Shown: positions 24,517 through 32,659, numbered from the stretch's first letter. The stretch is 40,051 bases of DNA from Pseudoalteromonas prydzensis (GCF_011050055.1 NZ_DRGM01000212.1:1-40051), one strand, 5' to 3'. Numbers and translations are program-made. Notes: generated by a model from the letters alone, not told the origin.

Positions 24517-26004
24517 ATGAAAGCATTAATTAAACTACATCCGACCGATGACGTTGCTATTGCAATGCGTAATATCACCGCGGGTGAAATACTGCCCGTT
24601 GATGGCGAAGAGATTTTAGTCAATGAGAACATTGATAAAGGCCATAAAGTGGCGCTGCGTGATATTAATAAACAAGAGAATATTATTAAATACGGCGCCC
24701 CCATTGGCTTTGCCCTAGAGCATATTCAAAAAGGCGGCTGGGTGCATACGCACTGCGTTAAAACCACCCTTAACGATGAGCTTGAATACCAGTATATTCC
24801 TGAGTTTATTGAGCAAAGTGAAGCGACTCCTTCGCCTGCTGTTAACCTTTACCGTCGTCAAAATGGCGAAGTCGGTATTCGTAATGAAATTTGGCTGATC
24901 CCGACGGTTGGCTGCGTTAATGGCATGATCAATCAAATGATCAAAGAGTTTAAACTTCGTCATCCACAATTAGAAATTGATGGCATTTATGCGTTCCCTC
25001 ACCAATTTGGCTGCTCGCAGCTGGGGGATGATTTAGATACAACGCGAATTTTATTGCAAAACATGGCACTGCACCCAAATGCGGGTGGCGCTTTAGTGGT
25101 TGGTTTAGGCTGTGAAAATAATCAATTACCGGCATTTCGTGATGGCTTAGGGGATTACGATGAAGGCCGCATTAAGTTTTTGATCACCCAACAAGCCGAT
25201 GACGAAATTGAAGAAGGCGTTGCGCTACTTGAACAAATTTATGCCCAAGTAAAACAAGATAAACGTCAACCGGGTACTTTATCTGAAGTAAAGTTTGGCC
25301 TTGAATGTGGTGGCAGCGATGGTTTGTCTGGTATCACGGCGAATCCGATGCTGGGTTATTTTTCAGATTATTTAATTGCCCAAGGTGGTACCACAGTACT
25401 GACCGAAGTGCCTGAAATGTTTGGCGCTGAAACCTTATTAATGTCGCGCTGCAAAGATGAAGAGACCTTTAACAAGCTGGTCAGCATGGTGAATAACTTT
25501 AAAGGTTATTACAAAGCTCATAATCAACCGATTTATGAAAATCCGTCGCCAGGTAATAAAAAAGGCGGCATCACTACCTTAGAAGATAAATCATTAGGGT
25601 GTACGCAAAAAGCCGGCACCAGCAAAGTACAAGCGGTTTTACATTATGGTGAACGCTTGCAAATAGCTGGCCTGAATCTATTGGATGCCCCCGGTAACGA
25701 CCCGATTGCCACCAGCGCACTCGGTGCTGCCGGTTGTCATATGGTGTTATTTACCACTGGCCGCGGTACGCCTTATGGTGGATTTGTGCCAACGTTAAAA
25801 ATTGCCACTAATTCAGAACTGGCGAATAAGAAAAAACGCTGGATAGATTTTGACGCTGGCGTTTTAATTAACGATGTCACCATGGAGCAAGTCCACGGGG
25901 AGTTTGTTGAACTGCTAGTCAACATTGTAAACGGCCAACCCACCTGCAATGAAATAAACGACATTCGTGAAGTCGCTATTTGGAAAAAAGGAGTGACGTT
26001 ATAA
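24517..26004 (+). CDS. uxaA: Altronate dehydratase
   Basis: UxaA (EC 4.2.1.7) dehydrates D-altronate to 2-keto-3-deoxygluconate and depends on a divalent metal (iron in the E. coli enzyme). The protein has 495 residues, the normal length. The first 75 or so residues are the SAF domain (LHPTDDVAIAMRNITAGE, GHKVALRDI). The large C-terminal domain includes TVGCVNGM, HQFGCSQLGDD, GLGCENNQ, GLECGGSDGLSGITANP and GCHMVLFTTGRGTPYGGFVPTLKIATNS, with several conserved cysteines. It starts one base after uxaB, and kdgK follows directly on its stop. Confidence 0.96.
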   Translation: MKALIKLHPTDDVAIAMRNITAGEILPVDGEEILVNENIDKGHKVALRDINKQENIIKYGAPIGFALEHIQKGGWVHTHCVKTTLNDELEYQYIPEFIEQSEATPSPAVNLYRRQNGEVGIRNEIWLIPTVGCVNGMINQMIKEFKLRHPQLEIDGIYAFPHQFGCSQLGDDLDTTRILLQNMALHPNAGGALVVGLGCENNQLPAFRDGLGDYDEGRIKFLITQQADDEIEEGVALLEQIYAQVKQDKRQPGTLSEVKFGLECGGSDGLSGITANPMLGYFSDYLIAQGGTTVLTEVPEMFGAETLLMSRCKDEETFNKLVSMVNNFKGYYKAHNQPIYENPSPGNKKGGITTLEDKSLGCTQKAGTSKVQAVLHYGERLQIAGLNLLDAPGNDPIATSALGAAGCHMVLFTTGRGTPYGGFVPTLKIATNSELANKKKRWIDFDAGVLINDVTMEQVHGEFVELLVNIVNGQPTCNEINDIREVAIWKKGVTL

Positions 26005-26964
26005 ATGACGCCTAAGTCCATCGCAATTATTGGCGAATGTATGGTTGAGCTTAGCGGCCAACCATTTACTGCCATGCAGCAAAATTATGGCGGCGATAGC
26101 ATGAATACCGCCATTTACTTAAAAAAACTCGCAGGCAATGAAGTAAACGTCAATTACGTCAGTGCTATGGGCACTGATCCACTAAGTCGTGCCCTCATCG
26201 AAAAATGGCAAGCTCATCATATTAATACCGACAATGTGCTACTCAGTCATAACAAACAACCGGGTTTGTATATGATTCAAAACGATGCATCTGGAGAGCG
26301 TACTTTTCAGTATTGGCGCAGCGATTCAGCGGCTAAATATTTAGTGCAACATGCTGATTTTAATAAAGTGCTTACAGCGCTCGCTCAAGTTGATGCTATT
26401 TATTTGTCGGGGATCTCACTGGCAATCTTATCGGAGCAAGACTGCCATACTTTACTCAGCCATTTAGCGCAGCTAAAACAGCAAGGGATAAAAATTATTT
26501 ATGATAGCAACTACCGCCCTGCATTATGGTTAAGCAAAATGCACTGCCACCTTGCCAATAATAAAGCCTATGCACTGGCCGATTTAGCATTAGTGACCTT
26601 TGACGATGAAGCACAATTGTGGGGAGATAGCAGTGTTGCGCAATGTACCGAACGCTTGCACCAACAAGGCGCTCATGAGGTCGTTGTAAAACTCGGCGCG
26701 GATGGCTGCCAATACAGTAAAAAACACCCTGATAATTCCATTTCAGTCGAGCTGTTTAATACTGTCGCTGTAGAAAAAGTGATCGACACGACCGCCGCCG
26801 GCGACTCGTTTAATGCCGGTTTCTTAGCGTATTGGCTAACGGAGCAGCCTATAAAGCACTGTGCTCAAGCGGGTAATTTACTGGCCGCACAAGTGATCCA
26901 ACAACGTGGTGCTATTGTTAAGATAGACACCCCAGCAATAAAAAATACCATAGAAAATAAGTAA
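26005..26964 (+). CDS. kdgK: 2-dehydro-3-deoxygluconokinase
   Basis: KdgK (EC 2.7.1.45) phosphorylates 2-keto-3-deoxygluconate to KDPG, which an Eda aldolase (not in the window) would split to pyruvate and glyceraldehyde 3-phosphate. It is a PfkB/ribokinase-family protein of 319 residues. The N-terminal GECMVELSG and YGGDSMNTAIYLKKL bind sugar. DTTAAGDSFNAGF near residue 260 is the PfkB signature with the catalytic base Asp267. The ATG directly follows the uxaA stop codon. AAGGAG at 25988-25993 is somewhat far upstream, so translation is probably coupled to uxaA. Confidence 0.95.
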   Translation: MTPKSIAIIGECMVELSGQPFTAMQQNYGGDSMNTAIYLKKLAGNEVNVNYVSAMGTDPLSRALIEKWQAHHINTDNVLLSHNKQPGLYMIQNDASGERTFQYWRSDSAAKYLVQHADFNKVLTALAQVDAIYLSGISLAILSEQDCHTLLSHLAQLKQQGIKIIYDSNYRPALWLSKMHCHLANNKAYALADLALVTFDDEAQLWGDSSVAQCTERLHQQGAHEVVVKLGADGCQYSKKHPDNSISVELFNTVAVEKVIDTTAAGDSFNAGFLAYWLTEQPIKHCAQAGNLLAAQVIQQRGAIVKIDTPAIKNTIENK

Positions 26965-26968
26965 CACT

Positions 26969-28024
26969 ATGAAAAAACGCTTTTTATTATATTTTTGTTT
27001 ATTGATTACCTACTTTGGCTTGCAGGCGGCAACGCCGCCAATTGGTAGCGAGCCAAGTAAGGTATTGTATGTTGATAAAACACGGCCAAGCGCTTTTAAA
27101 ACCATTCAAGCCGCGATTGATGCCAGTAGCCAGTTTAAATCGGCGATTATCTTAATTGGCCCTGGGTTATATCAAGAAAAACTGTACATCACCCGTAATA
27201 ACCTCAGTTTAGTCGGCAGTTCGCTTAGCGATACGCGTATCGAATATGCGCAGCTTCGTAACAACTGGCGGGAGCAACACGATAGTGATTGGGGCGCTGC
27301 GGTGATCAATATTGCCGGCAGTGACATCAATATTGTTAATCTAACAGTGACCAACAATTATGGTCGCTTACATAACACCCATGACCATCAATTCGCTATT
27401 CGCGGCTTTGAAAATGCCACACGGATCATCTTGCATCAGTGTGATATTAGCGCCGATGGTGCTGATACATTAAGTTTATGGAATAAAGACAATGGCCTTT
27501 ATTACCATTCTTATTGCTCATTTACTGGGGCAACGGATATGGTGTGCCCGCGTGGTACGGCGCTTATCGAACACTCAACATTTTTCAATCTGAAACAAAC
27601 GGCAACCTTGTGGCATGATGGTGAGCGTGATCCAGAGCAAAAACTCGTCGTTGCCAACAGTACCTTTGACGGGGTGAAAAACTTCTGGCTTGGCCGCCAT
27701 CACTATGATGCGCAGTTTTATTTATTTAATAATCAATTTTCAAAAAATTTGGCCGATAAAGCCATTTTTAAGAAAACCTATAAGGACGCTTCACGCAATC
27801 GTAACAACTATTATGGTGATCGTTACTACTTTTATGCCAATCAGAGCCCAATGGATTTTCCTTGGTTAGCAACCAATATAACCCAAGCTCAACACACGCA
27901 GTTTACTGAACCATCATTAGAGCAATGGGTGTTTAAAAACAACTGGCAGCCTAGTAAGGTGCTTAGTGAACTACAACAAGAAATACAAAATCAGCAATTT
28001 AAAAGCAAGCCGTTTACTTTATAA
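26969..28024 (+). CDS. Secreted CE8 pectin methylesterase, atypical active-site region
   Basis: This is a 351-residue exported protein (signal peptide ending near GLQAA) with a beta-helix of the CE8 type. FKTIQAAIDAS, LIGPGLYQEKLYI and LSLVGSS are usual. The two catalytic aspartates appear as Asp166 in GADTLSL and Asp190 in ATDMVCPRG, and Arg243 lies in WLGRHHYDAQF. Usual family forms are QDT, VDFIFG and GRPW, so the oxyanion-hole Gln before the first Asp is Ala here, the FIFG is MVCP, and the Trp after Arg is lost. Activity on methylated pectin is likely but not certain. It is the last gene of the uxaB operon, four bases after kdgK, which places an exported enzyme behind three cytoplasmic ones. 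The CE8 domain of the large lipoprotein is closer to the standard form. Confidence 0.85.
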   Translation: MKKRFLLYFCLLITYFGLQAATPPIGSEPSKVLYVDKTRPSAFKTIQAAIDASSQFKSAIILIGPGLYQEKLYITRNNLSLVGSSLSDTRIEYAQLRNNWREQHDSDWGAAVINIAGSDINIVNLTVTNNYGRLHNTHDHQFAIRGFENATRIILHQCDISADGADTLSLWNKDNGLYYHSYCSFTGATDMVCPRGTALIEHSTFFNLKQTATLWHDGERDPEQKLVVANSTFDGVKNFWLGRHHYDAQFYLFNNQFSKNLADKAIFKKTYKDASRNRNNYYGDRYYFYANQSPMDFPWLATNITQAQHTQFTEPSLEQWVFKNNWQPSKVLSELQQEIQNQQFKSKPFTL

Positions 28025-28052
28025 ACATCATGAATGCCTCGCAACCGAACCT

Positions 28053-28140
28053 GAGTGCATACCTAAGCCTACTTTTTTAAAATAACTGCTGTGAGACGCT
28101 TATTTTATTTAAGTAGACTTCCTCTCATGGGTATGCACTC
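28053..28140. repeat. 88-base imperfect inverted repeat between convergent genes
   Basis: The outer arms GAGTGCATACC (28053-28063) and GGTATGCACTC (28130-28140) match perfectly. Further in, AAGCCTACTT pairs with AAGTAGACTT with one mismatch and AAAATAA pairs with TTATTTT, with an 8-base bulge on the right arm. It could be a bidirectional terminator for the CE8 and reductase genes or a small non-coding mobile or palindromic element. No clear target-site duplication was seen. Confidence 0.55.
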
Positions 28141-28166
28141 GAATTTACCACACCACTAACTTGCCA

Positions 28167-28919
28167 CTAAGGCGCCGCTTTGCCATCAGCATCTATGCCA
28201 CGCTTCCAATACGCTGAACACACGATTCTTGCACTAGGGACAGCAAACTGCTCTTTGGCAAGATTTTGAATTGTGCGCACAAGTGCAGCTTCAAGCCCCA
28301 TAAAAATGATTGGCGTATCGGTGTACTGCTCTAAGCAGTGCGTGATCTGCTCCAGCAACTCTGTTTGCGGCTCGGTGGTAACTAGCCAGTTAATGCGATG
28401 GTTAGTATGTACCTCTATCGTATCAAGTGTGATGATATCTTGCGAGTCAGCAACGTGGATGATCACATCAACATCGGCACTTGCCGGTAGTTGCTGCAAA
28501 TAGCCGTTAATTGCGTTGACAGAGGTTAGATCGGCAATCATTAAATATTGCGACTGACTAAAATCATCCAGTTTTTTAGGGCCTGGTCCTGCAATAGCCA
28601 ATTTATCACCGGGTTTGGCCTGTTTTGCCCAGTCAGTGGCTATACCGCGATGTTGATTAACTACAAAATCAAGGGTAATTGTATGCTTAACAGGATCAAT
28701 CGCCCTAATTGTATATGAGCGTTTAGGTGCAGGGTTAGCTGCTTTAAGATCAATTTCCACATCATTTTGACCAAAGTGTGGAAATAATACTTTTACATAA
28801 GCACCGAGTTGATCGTTTGGAAAGTCAGAAAACTCATCACCTCCAACAACCAAACGTTTTAAATGGGGGGCAATATCTGTTGTGCTGATCACGGTTGCAC
28901 GGCGTACTCTTCTCGTCAT
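28167..28919 (-). CDS. Siderophore-interacting protein / NAD(P)H-dependent ferric-chelate reductase
   Basis: This is a 250-residue cytoplasmic flavoprotein of the SIP/ViuB/YqjH family, which reduces ferric siderophores to release iron. The flavin-binding domain shows RSYT (67-70), LDFVVNQHRGIATDWA (83-98) and GPGPKK. The C-terminal half is the NAD(P)H-binding domain, ending with the family's SAYWKRGID (235-243). Neighbouring genes are unrelated to pectin, so the pectin locus ends at the inverted repeat before it. It diverges from a MarR-family gene, and two palindromes in the shared 108-base gap suggest that the MarR protein controls it. YqjH in E. coli is paired with a PadR-type regulator, so a MarR partner is a variant of the same arrangement. 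Confidence 0.88.
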   Translation of the reverse strand: MTRRVRRATVISTTDIAPHLKRLVVGGDEFSDFPNDQLGAYVKVLFPHFGQNDVEIDLKAANPAPKRSYTIRAIDPVKHTITLDFVVNQHRGIATDWAKQAKPGDKLAIAGPGPKKLDDFSQSQYLMIADLTSVNAINGYLQQLPASADVDVIIHVADSQDIITLDTIEVHTNHRINWLVTTEPQTELLEQITHCLEQYTDTPIIFMGLEAALVRTIQNLAKEQFAVPSARIVCSAYWKRGIDADGKAAP

Positions 28920-28970
28920 TTTTGTCTCCTCACACGGTTAATTCATTGTTTAATTGCACAACGCCCCATT

Positions 28971-28987
28971 AGTTGATAAAGTCAACT
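28971..28987. promoter_or_regulatory. MarR-type palindrome 1
   Basis: AGTTGATAAAGTCAACT is a palindrome with 6-base arms and a 5-base centre, in the gap between the reductase and the MarR gene, nearer to the reductase. Confidence 0.6.
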
Positions 28988-28999
28988 ATAAAGAATTAA

Positions 29000-29012
29000 T
29001 TGACTTTGTCAA
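29000..29012. promoter_or_regulatory. MarR-type palindrome 2
   Basis: TTGACTTTGTCAA is a palindrome with 5-base arms, 27 bases (centre to centre) from the first and sharing its GTCAA half-site. It is 16 bases before the MarR start codon, where binding would repress the regulator's own gene. Confidence 0.6.
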
Positions 29013-29027
29013 CTAACTAGGTGGAAT

Positions 29028-29456
29028 ATGCCACAACAAAATTTAGCTTCAACTCTCTTTGCACTGACACAAAGCTATCGGCTGATTGTAAGAGACGCTA
29101 TCAATGCCAGCGAATTAGGATTAAATGCATTGCATGTTAAGTGCCTGCATATCATTGCCGATACTAGGCACTGCACAGCCAATGACATCGTCAATGAAAC
29201 GCAGCGTGATAAAGCACAAATAGCACGCTTAATTAAAGAGTTGCTGTCTTTATCCTTGATCACCAAGTGTGCGGATGAAAATGATAAACGCTGCTTTATT
29301 TTGTCATTTACCCAGCGTGGGCAAACACTTTATCAAACCCTTCAACAAGCCGAGCAGCGCGTTGATAGCTTACTCTGCCAAGGGCTTGACCAAGCACAAA
29401 TTGATAATTTTTTAATGGTCGCTAACACTATGATCAACAATATAAAAAATGAATAA
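29028..29456 (+). CDS. MarR-family transcriptional regulator
   Basis: This is a 142-residue winged-helix regulator. LNALHVKCLHIIA and TANDIVNETQRDKAQIARLIKELLSLSLITK form the helix-turn-helix, and DENDKRCFILSFTQRGQ the wing with the usual DKR, followed by a C-terminal dimerisation helix. It is transcribed away from the siderophore-reductase gene, and the paired palindromes between them are its likely binding sites. It probably represses both genes. The ligand is unknown; iron or redox status is a guess from the neighbour. Confidence 0.88.
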   Translation: MPQQNLASTLFALTQSYRLIVRDAINASELGLNALHVKCLHIIADTRHCTANDIVNETQRDKAQIARLIKELLSLSLITKCADENDKRCFILSFTQRGQTLYQTLQQAEQRVDSLLCQGLDQAQIDNFLMVANTMINNIKNE

Positions 29457-29511
29457 CATCGGTAATATGCGCAGGCCCCTAATCTAACTCTTGGCATTTT
29501 AACGTGCTAAG

Positions 29512-29541
29512 CACTATACTGTACAAACGTACAGTATAGTG
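29512..29541 (+). promoter_or_regulatory. LexA (SOS) box of umuDC within a perfect palindrome
   Basis: TACTGTACAAACGTACAGTA (29517-29536) fits the gammaproteobacterial LexA consensus CTGT-N8-ACAG. It lies within a longer inverted repeat with 13-base perfect arms (29512-29524 and 29529-29541) and a 4-base centre. Tight SOS control of the umuDC pair is expected. Confidence 0.9.
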
Positions 29542-29552
29542 TGTTTTTATAT

Positions 29553-29966
29553 ATGCTTGTTATTCCTATTTATATCGAAGCGGGTATTTGTGGCTTTGAA
29601 TCGCCTGCCGCGCAATACCAAGAGCTGGGGTTATCCCTCGATCAATTATTGATTAAACACCCTGATGCAACCTTTATCGGTATCGCCTCTGGTGAGTCAA
29701 TGCAGGGCGTGGGGATTTTTGATGGTGACTTACTCTTGGTTGACCGCGCTGAGGAAGCCAAAAATAATGATGTGATCGTGGCTAATTTAAATGGTTTATT
29801 TGTGTGCAAATTACTTGATAAAACCAATGCTCGGTTACTGTCGGCGTCGCCATTATACGGCCCGGTGCAATTGAGCCAAGAAGATGAATTCCAATTAGAA
29901 GGTGTGGTGACACGTTCTATCCGGCTACACCGCACAAGCCCTGAGTTATACCAATGTATGCCTTAG
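29553..29966 (+). CDS. umuD: DNA polymerase V accessory subunit UmuD
   Basis: UmuD is cut to UmuD' in a RecA-dependent self-cleavage and then joins UmuC as the error-prone polymerase V. The ATG at 29553 is chosen because the in-frame GTG at 29541 lies inside the LexA palindrome. The 137 residues include the cleavage site CGFESPA (Cys13-Gly14), the nucleophile Ser49 in ASGESM and the general-base Lys86 in FVCKLL. The spacings (35 from Gly to Ser, 37 from Ser to Lys) equal those of the E. coli protein. The N-terminal arm before the cleavage site is about 11 residues shorter than in E. coli. The gene overlaps umuC by 13 bases. Confidence 0.93.
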   Translation: MLVIPIYIEAGICGFESPAAQYQELGLSLDQLLIKHPDATFIGIASGESMQGVGIFDGDLLLVDRAEEAKNNDVIVANLNGLFVCKLLDKTNARLLSASPLYGPVQLSQEDEFQLEGVVTRSIRLHRTSPELYQCMP

Positions 29967-31213
29967 TCGATGCAGTGGCATTTTATGCCAGCGCCGAGAA
30001 AGTATTTGATCCTGCACTGCGTACTAAGCCTGTTGTCGTACTGACTAACAATGATGGCTGTATATGTGCCGTGTGCCCTATTGCACGGCGGCTAAATATT
30101 CCTAAGTTTCAGCCTTATTTTAAAGTTAAACATTTATTAGCCAAACACAATGTAGTTATTCGCTCATCGAATTATGAACTGTATGCCGACTTAAGCGATA
30201 AGATGATGAATATAATCAGTCGCTTTTGTGATAATCAGTTTGTGTACTCGATTGATGAAGCGTTTTTGTACTTTAACGGCTTTACCCCACTCATTAATGA
30301 CTGGCATCAATATGGTCAGTTAATTCGCCGTACCGTTTGGCGCGAAACAAAGCTGCCCGTTGGGGTTGGCTTTGGTCCAACGCCAACCCTTGCCAAAGCA
30401 GCTAATCATGCAGCAAAAAAACTCAACGGCTTTAATGGGGTTGCAGTGATTGATAGTGAGCAAGCACGACAGCATATTTTAGCCGCTATGGATGTGGGTG
30501 ATGTTTGGGGCGTTGGCAGACGCTTAACTAAAAAGTTAAAACTACTTAATATTAGCAGTGCGCTTGATTTAGCTCAGCAATCCCCACCTCGCATGAAACG
30601 CTTATTTAGCATCATGCTTGCCCGCACAGTGGATGAGCTAAATGGCCGCCCGACCTTAAATTGGCATGACGTACAGCAAAATAAACGCGAGATATTTTCA
30701 ACCCGCAGTTTTGCAACTAGGTTAAGCTGCCCTATTGCTTTAAAAACAGCGTTAGTGAGTCATGCCATGATTGTTGCACGTAAGCTACGCGCGCAAAACT
30801 CAGTCACTAAGCGATTATTACTGTTTATTGCCAGCTCACCCCATGAGCAACACTACACAAAAAAATCGCTTATTTATGAACTCCCTCACGCGAGTGGCGA
30901 CAGCACTATCTTTGCTAATGCAGTAACGGCTATTTTCGAGCAACTGTATCAAGTAGGCGTACGGTATTATAAATGTGGTGTAGGGGCATTAGAGATAAGC
31001 ACTGCGCAGTTTCAGCAACAAGATTTATTTACTCAAAAAACAGATAATATTAACTTGATGGCCTGTTTAGATGCAGTCAACAAACGTTACGGCACAGATA
31101 GCTTAACGCTTGCAAGTCAGCAACAAACTAACCAATGGCATATGAAGCGCACTTTTTTATCGCCCCACTATACAACCCGCTGGCAACACTTACCGAAAAT
31201 TAGTTGCTGTTAG
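29954..31213 (+). CDS. umuC: DNA polymerase V catalytic subunit UmuC (Y-family)
   Basis: UmuC is the translesion DNA polymerase made during the SOS response. The 419 residues are close to the usual 422. The palm active site has Asp6 in LVDAVAFYAS and Asp101-Glu102 in YSIDEAF, the same positions as in E. coli. TNNDGC, SSNYELYADLS, LPVGVGFGPTPTLAKAANHAAKK and GDVWGVGRR are standard, and the little-finger and C-terminal parts are present. NGCVIA-type residues are slightly changed (DGCICAVC). It overlaps umuD by 13 bases and shares its LexA box. Its stop codon overlaps the stop of the convergent gene by four bases. Confidence 0.95.
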   Translation: MYALVDAVAFYASAEKVFDPALRTKPVVVLTNNDGCICAVCPIARRLNIPKFQPYFKVKHLLAKHNVVIRSSNYELYADLSDKMMNIISRFCDNQFVYSIDEAFLYFNGFTPLINDWHQYGQLIRRTVWRETKLPVGVGFGPTPTLAKAANHAAKKLNGFNGVAVIDSEQARQHILAAMDVGDVWGVGRRLTKKLKLLNISSALDLAQQSPPRMKRLFSIMLARTVDELNGRPTLNWHDVQQNKREIFSTRSFATRLSCPIALKTALVSHAMIVARKLRAQNSVTKRLLLFIASSPHEQHYTKKSLIYELPHASGDSTIFANAVTAIFEQLYQVGVRYYKCGVGALEISTAQFQQQDLFTQKTDNINLMACLDAVNKRYGTDSLTLASQQQTNQWHMKRTFLSPHYTTRWQHLPKISCC

Positions 31214-31674
31214 CGTTGTAATTCAAACTGACAAAGTACATCGCTGTTTTCGACACTGTATGTAAGAGTCGTTGGTGAGATAAAGCGCAGCGTTTGGCTG
31301 GTATCTAAATTATCTACCTCATTCTCACAGCGAGTATGGCGTAGTGACATGGTAATACTTTGCGTGGTGTATTTATACTTAGTAGTGACTAAACAAAAGT
31401 TAGCGACTTTATTGGTTTGTGTGCCATGGTGTAAGTTGTTAAAAATGATTTCATCGCCGAGCTTAAAGCCAAGATCAGGCTCATTTTCATCAAGCAATGC
31501 TAACGCTCCACTAGCACACATTTTAGCGTCACCAGATACTAATTGATAACTGCCAACCTTAGTGTTGAATAAATTAATAAACTGACTCTTATTACTGGGT
31601 AACTCAGTTTTAGCGCTGCCTAACGCGCTCATACATAAGCAAACACCGTACAGTAGTACTTCACTATAACGCAT
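31210..31674 (-). CDS. Hypothetical secreted protein
   Basis: This 154-residue protein is not recognised. The first 21 residues look like a signal peptide with a cut after ALGSA. The mature part contains KVGSYQLVSGDAKMCASG, LGDEIIFNNL and several cysteines (four in the mature part, suggesting disulphides), so a small periplasmic or secreted beta-rich protein is likely. It is convergent with umuC with a four-base overlap of stop codons. No function can be given. Confidence 0.65.
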   Translation of the reverse strand: MRYSEVLLYGVCLCMSALGSAKTELPSNKSQFINLFNTKVGSYQLVSGDAKMCASGALALLDENEPDLGFKLGDEIIFNNLHHGTQTNKVANFCLVTTKYKYTTQSITMSLRHTRCENEVDNLDTSQTLRFISPTTLTYSVENSDVLCQFELQR

Positions 31675-31783
31675 TAAAAACCTAACTATTCGTAGTGTGT
31701 AACATCAGCATAGCATAGCTACAATAATTAAAATAAGATCAATAACATAAATGCTTGCCTAAGCTATTGAATAAACCTTGGTA

Positions 31784-32302
31784 TTACTGCCAATATTTAG
31801 CAAAAAGTTGCGGGTATGCAAGCTTTAAAAACTTAGGTTTATCTTTGAAGCGTTTACCCTTTGGCTGTTCAAGCCCGGAAGGAGCAAAAGGCAACTCGTC
31901 TTCGTTGCGTTCTTCGTACAGTAAACCAGCTATTAAATCGTATTCATCTAAGTACGGATAAGGCTGCTCATTTAAATGATAGACAGGAGTGCACTGGGCT
32001 AATGAATCGGCATTTTCAAGGGCGGCATTAAAGGTCGTTTCACCACGAGAAATCAACCAACAACGAAATTCAGAGAAGCCATAATCGTCGTTGCAACCAG
32101 CCATTACAAACGCAGCGCCAAATAACTCCCACGTATAGCTTTGACGCATACAAAGGCTAAATTGTTTATCAAATTCAATAAGCTGCTCATCTGTCAAATC
32201 GCTCAGTAGCGTTTTTAACCGTTCACTTACCGACTCTGGCTCGGCGGTTTTATCGGGAACGGTAACTAATTGCCAAAACTCGCTAGACGAAAGCACACTC
32301 AT
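31784..32302 (-). CDS. DUF4240 domain protein
   Basis: This 172-residue cytoplasmic protein fits the DUF4240 family. It opens with SSSEFWQLV, then LSDLTDEQLIEFDKQF, WELFGAAFVMAGCNDDYGFSEFRCWLISRGETTF, the region most conserved in this family. The biochemical role is unknown. The C-terminus is rich in Lys and Pro. Its start overlaps the stop of the upstream YwbE-like gene (ATGA), so the two are translationally coupled. Confidence 0.75.
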   Translation of the reverse strand: MSVLSSSEFWQLVTVPDKTAEPESVSERLKTLLSDLTDEQLIEFDKQFSLCMRQSYTWELFGAAFVMAGCNDDYGFSEFRCWLISRGETTFNAALENADSLAQCTPVYHLNEQPYPYLDEYDLIAGLLYEERNEDELPFAPSGLEQPKGKRFKDKPKFLKLAYPQLFAKYWQ

Positions 32303-32493
32303 GACAGGATCTCTTGCACACGACCAACTTGGCCATCTTCTAATTGCACTTTAATACCATGGGGATGATTTGCTGACTTGGTCAGCAACCGTGAAACAAT
32401 ACCGTTGGTAAGCGTGCCACTGCGTTGGTGTTGTTTTAAAACTATGTTGACTTCAGTACCTGGAGAAATTTGTGAACGAGTAGGAACAGCCAT
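32299..32493 (-). CDS. ywbE: YwbE family small protein
   Basis: The 64 residues match the YwbE/DUF2196 family: RSQISPGTEVNIVLKQHQRSGTLT, then GIVSRLLTKSANHPHGIKVQLEDGQVGRVQEI, which is the family's most conserved portion. The fold is a small beta-barrel; the function is unproven. A ribosome site (AGAGGTG) precedes the ATG. It overlaps the downstream DUF4240 gene by four bases. Confidence 0.88.
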   Translation of the reverse strand: MAVPTRSQISPGTEVNIVLKQHQRSGTLTNGIVSRLLTKSANHPHGIKVQLEDGQVGRVQEILS

Positions 32494-32551
32494 AATACAC
32501 CTCTTTTGCTATTTTATTGAATTATAGCTACATGTATCACTGATACCAAAC

Positions 32552-32659
32552 TTAAAGTACAGTGATGATGATGTTTTCGCGCTCGATTGCGCTAATAATA
32601 GCCTCACTATGCTTTTCTATTTCAGTGCCGCAGCCAATTAATTGAAAATCAAACAACAT
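32552..32659 (-). CDS. Possible 35-residue small protein
   Basis: This short frame begins 7 bases after the stop of the upstream 95-residue gene, with AGGG five bases before the ATG. It encodes MLFDFQLIGCGTEIEKHSEA and continues to a Val-Leu end. The translation is compositionally protein-like with an amphipathic middle. It is too short for confident calling, and no relative is known to me. It could be a real small protein of this operon or the remnant of a longer one. Confidence 0.4.
   Translation of the reverse strand: MLFDFQLIGCGTEIEKHSEAIISAIERENIIITVL

Noticed and set aside
29541..29552. GTG start of umuD
   Set aside because: It is the last part of the LexA palindrome and would place the start codon inside the operator.
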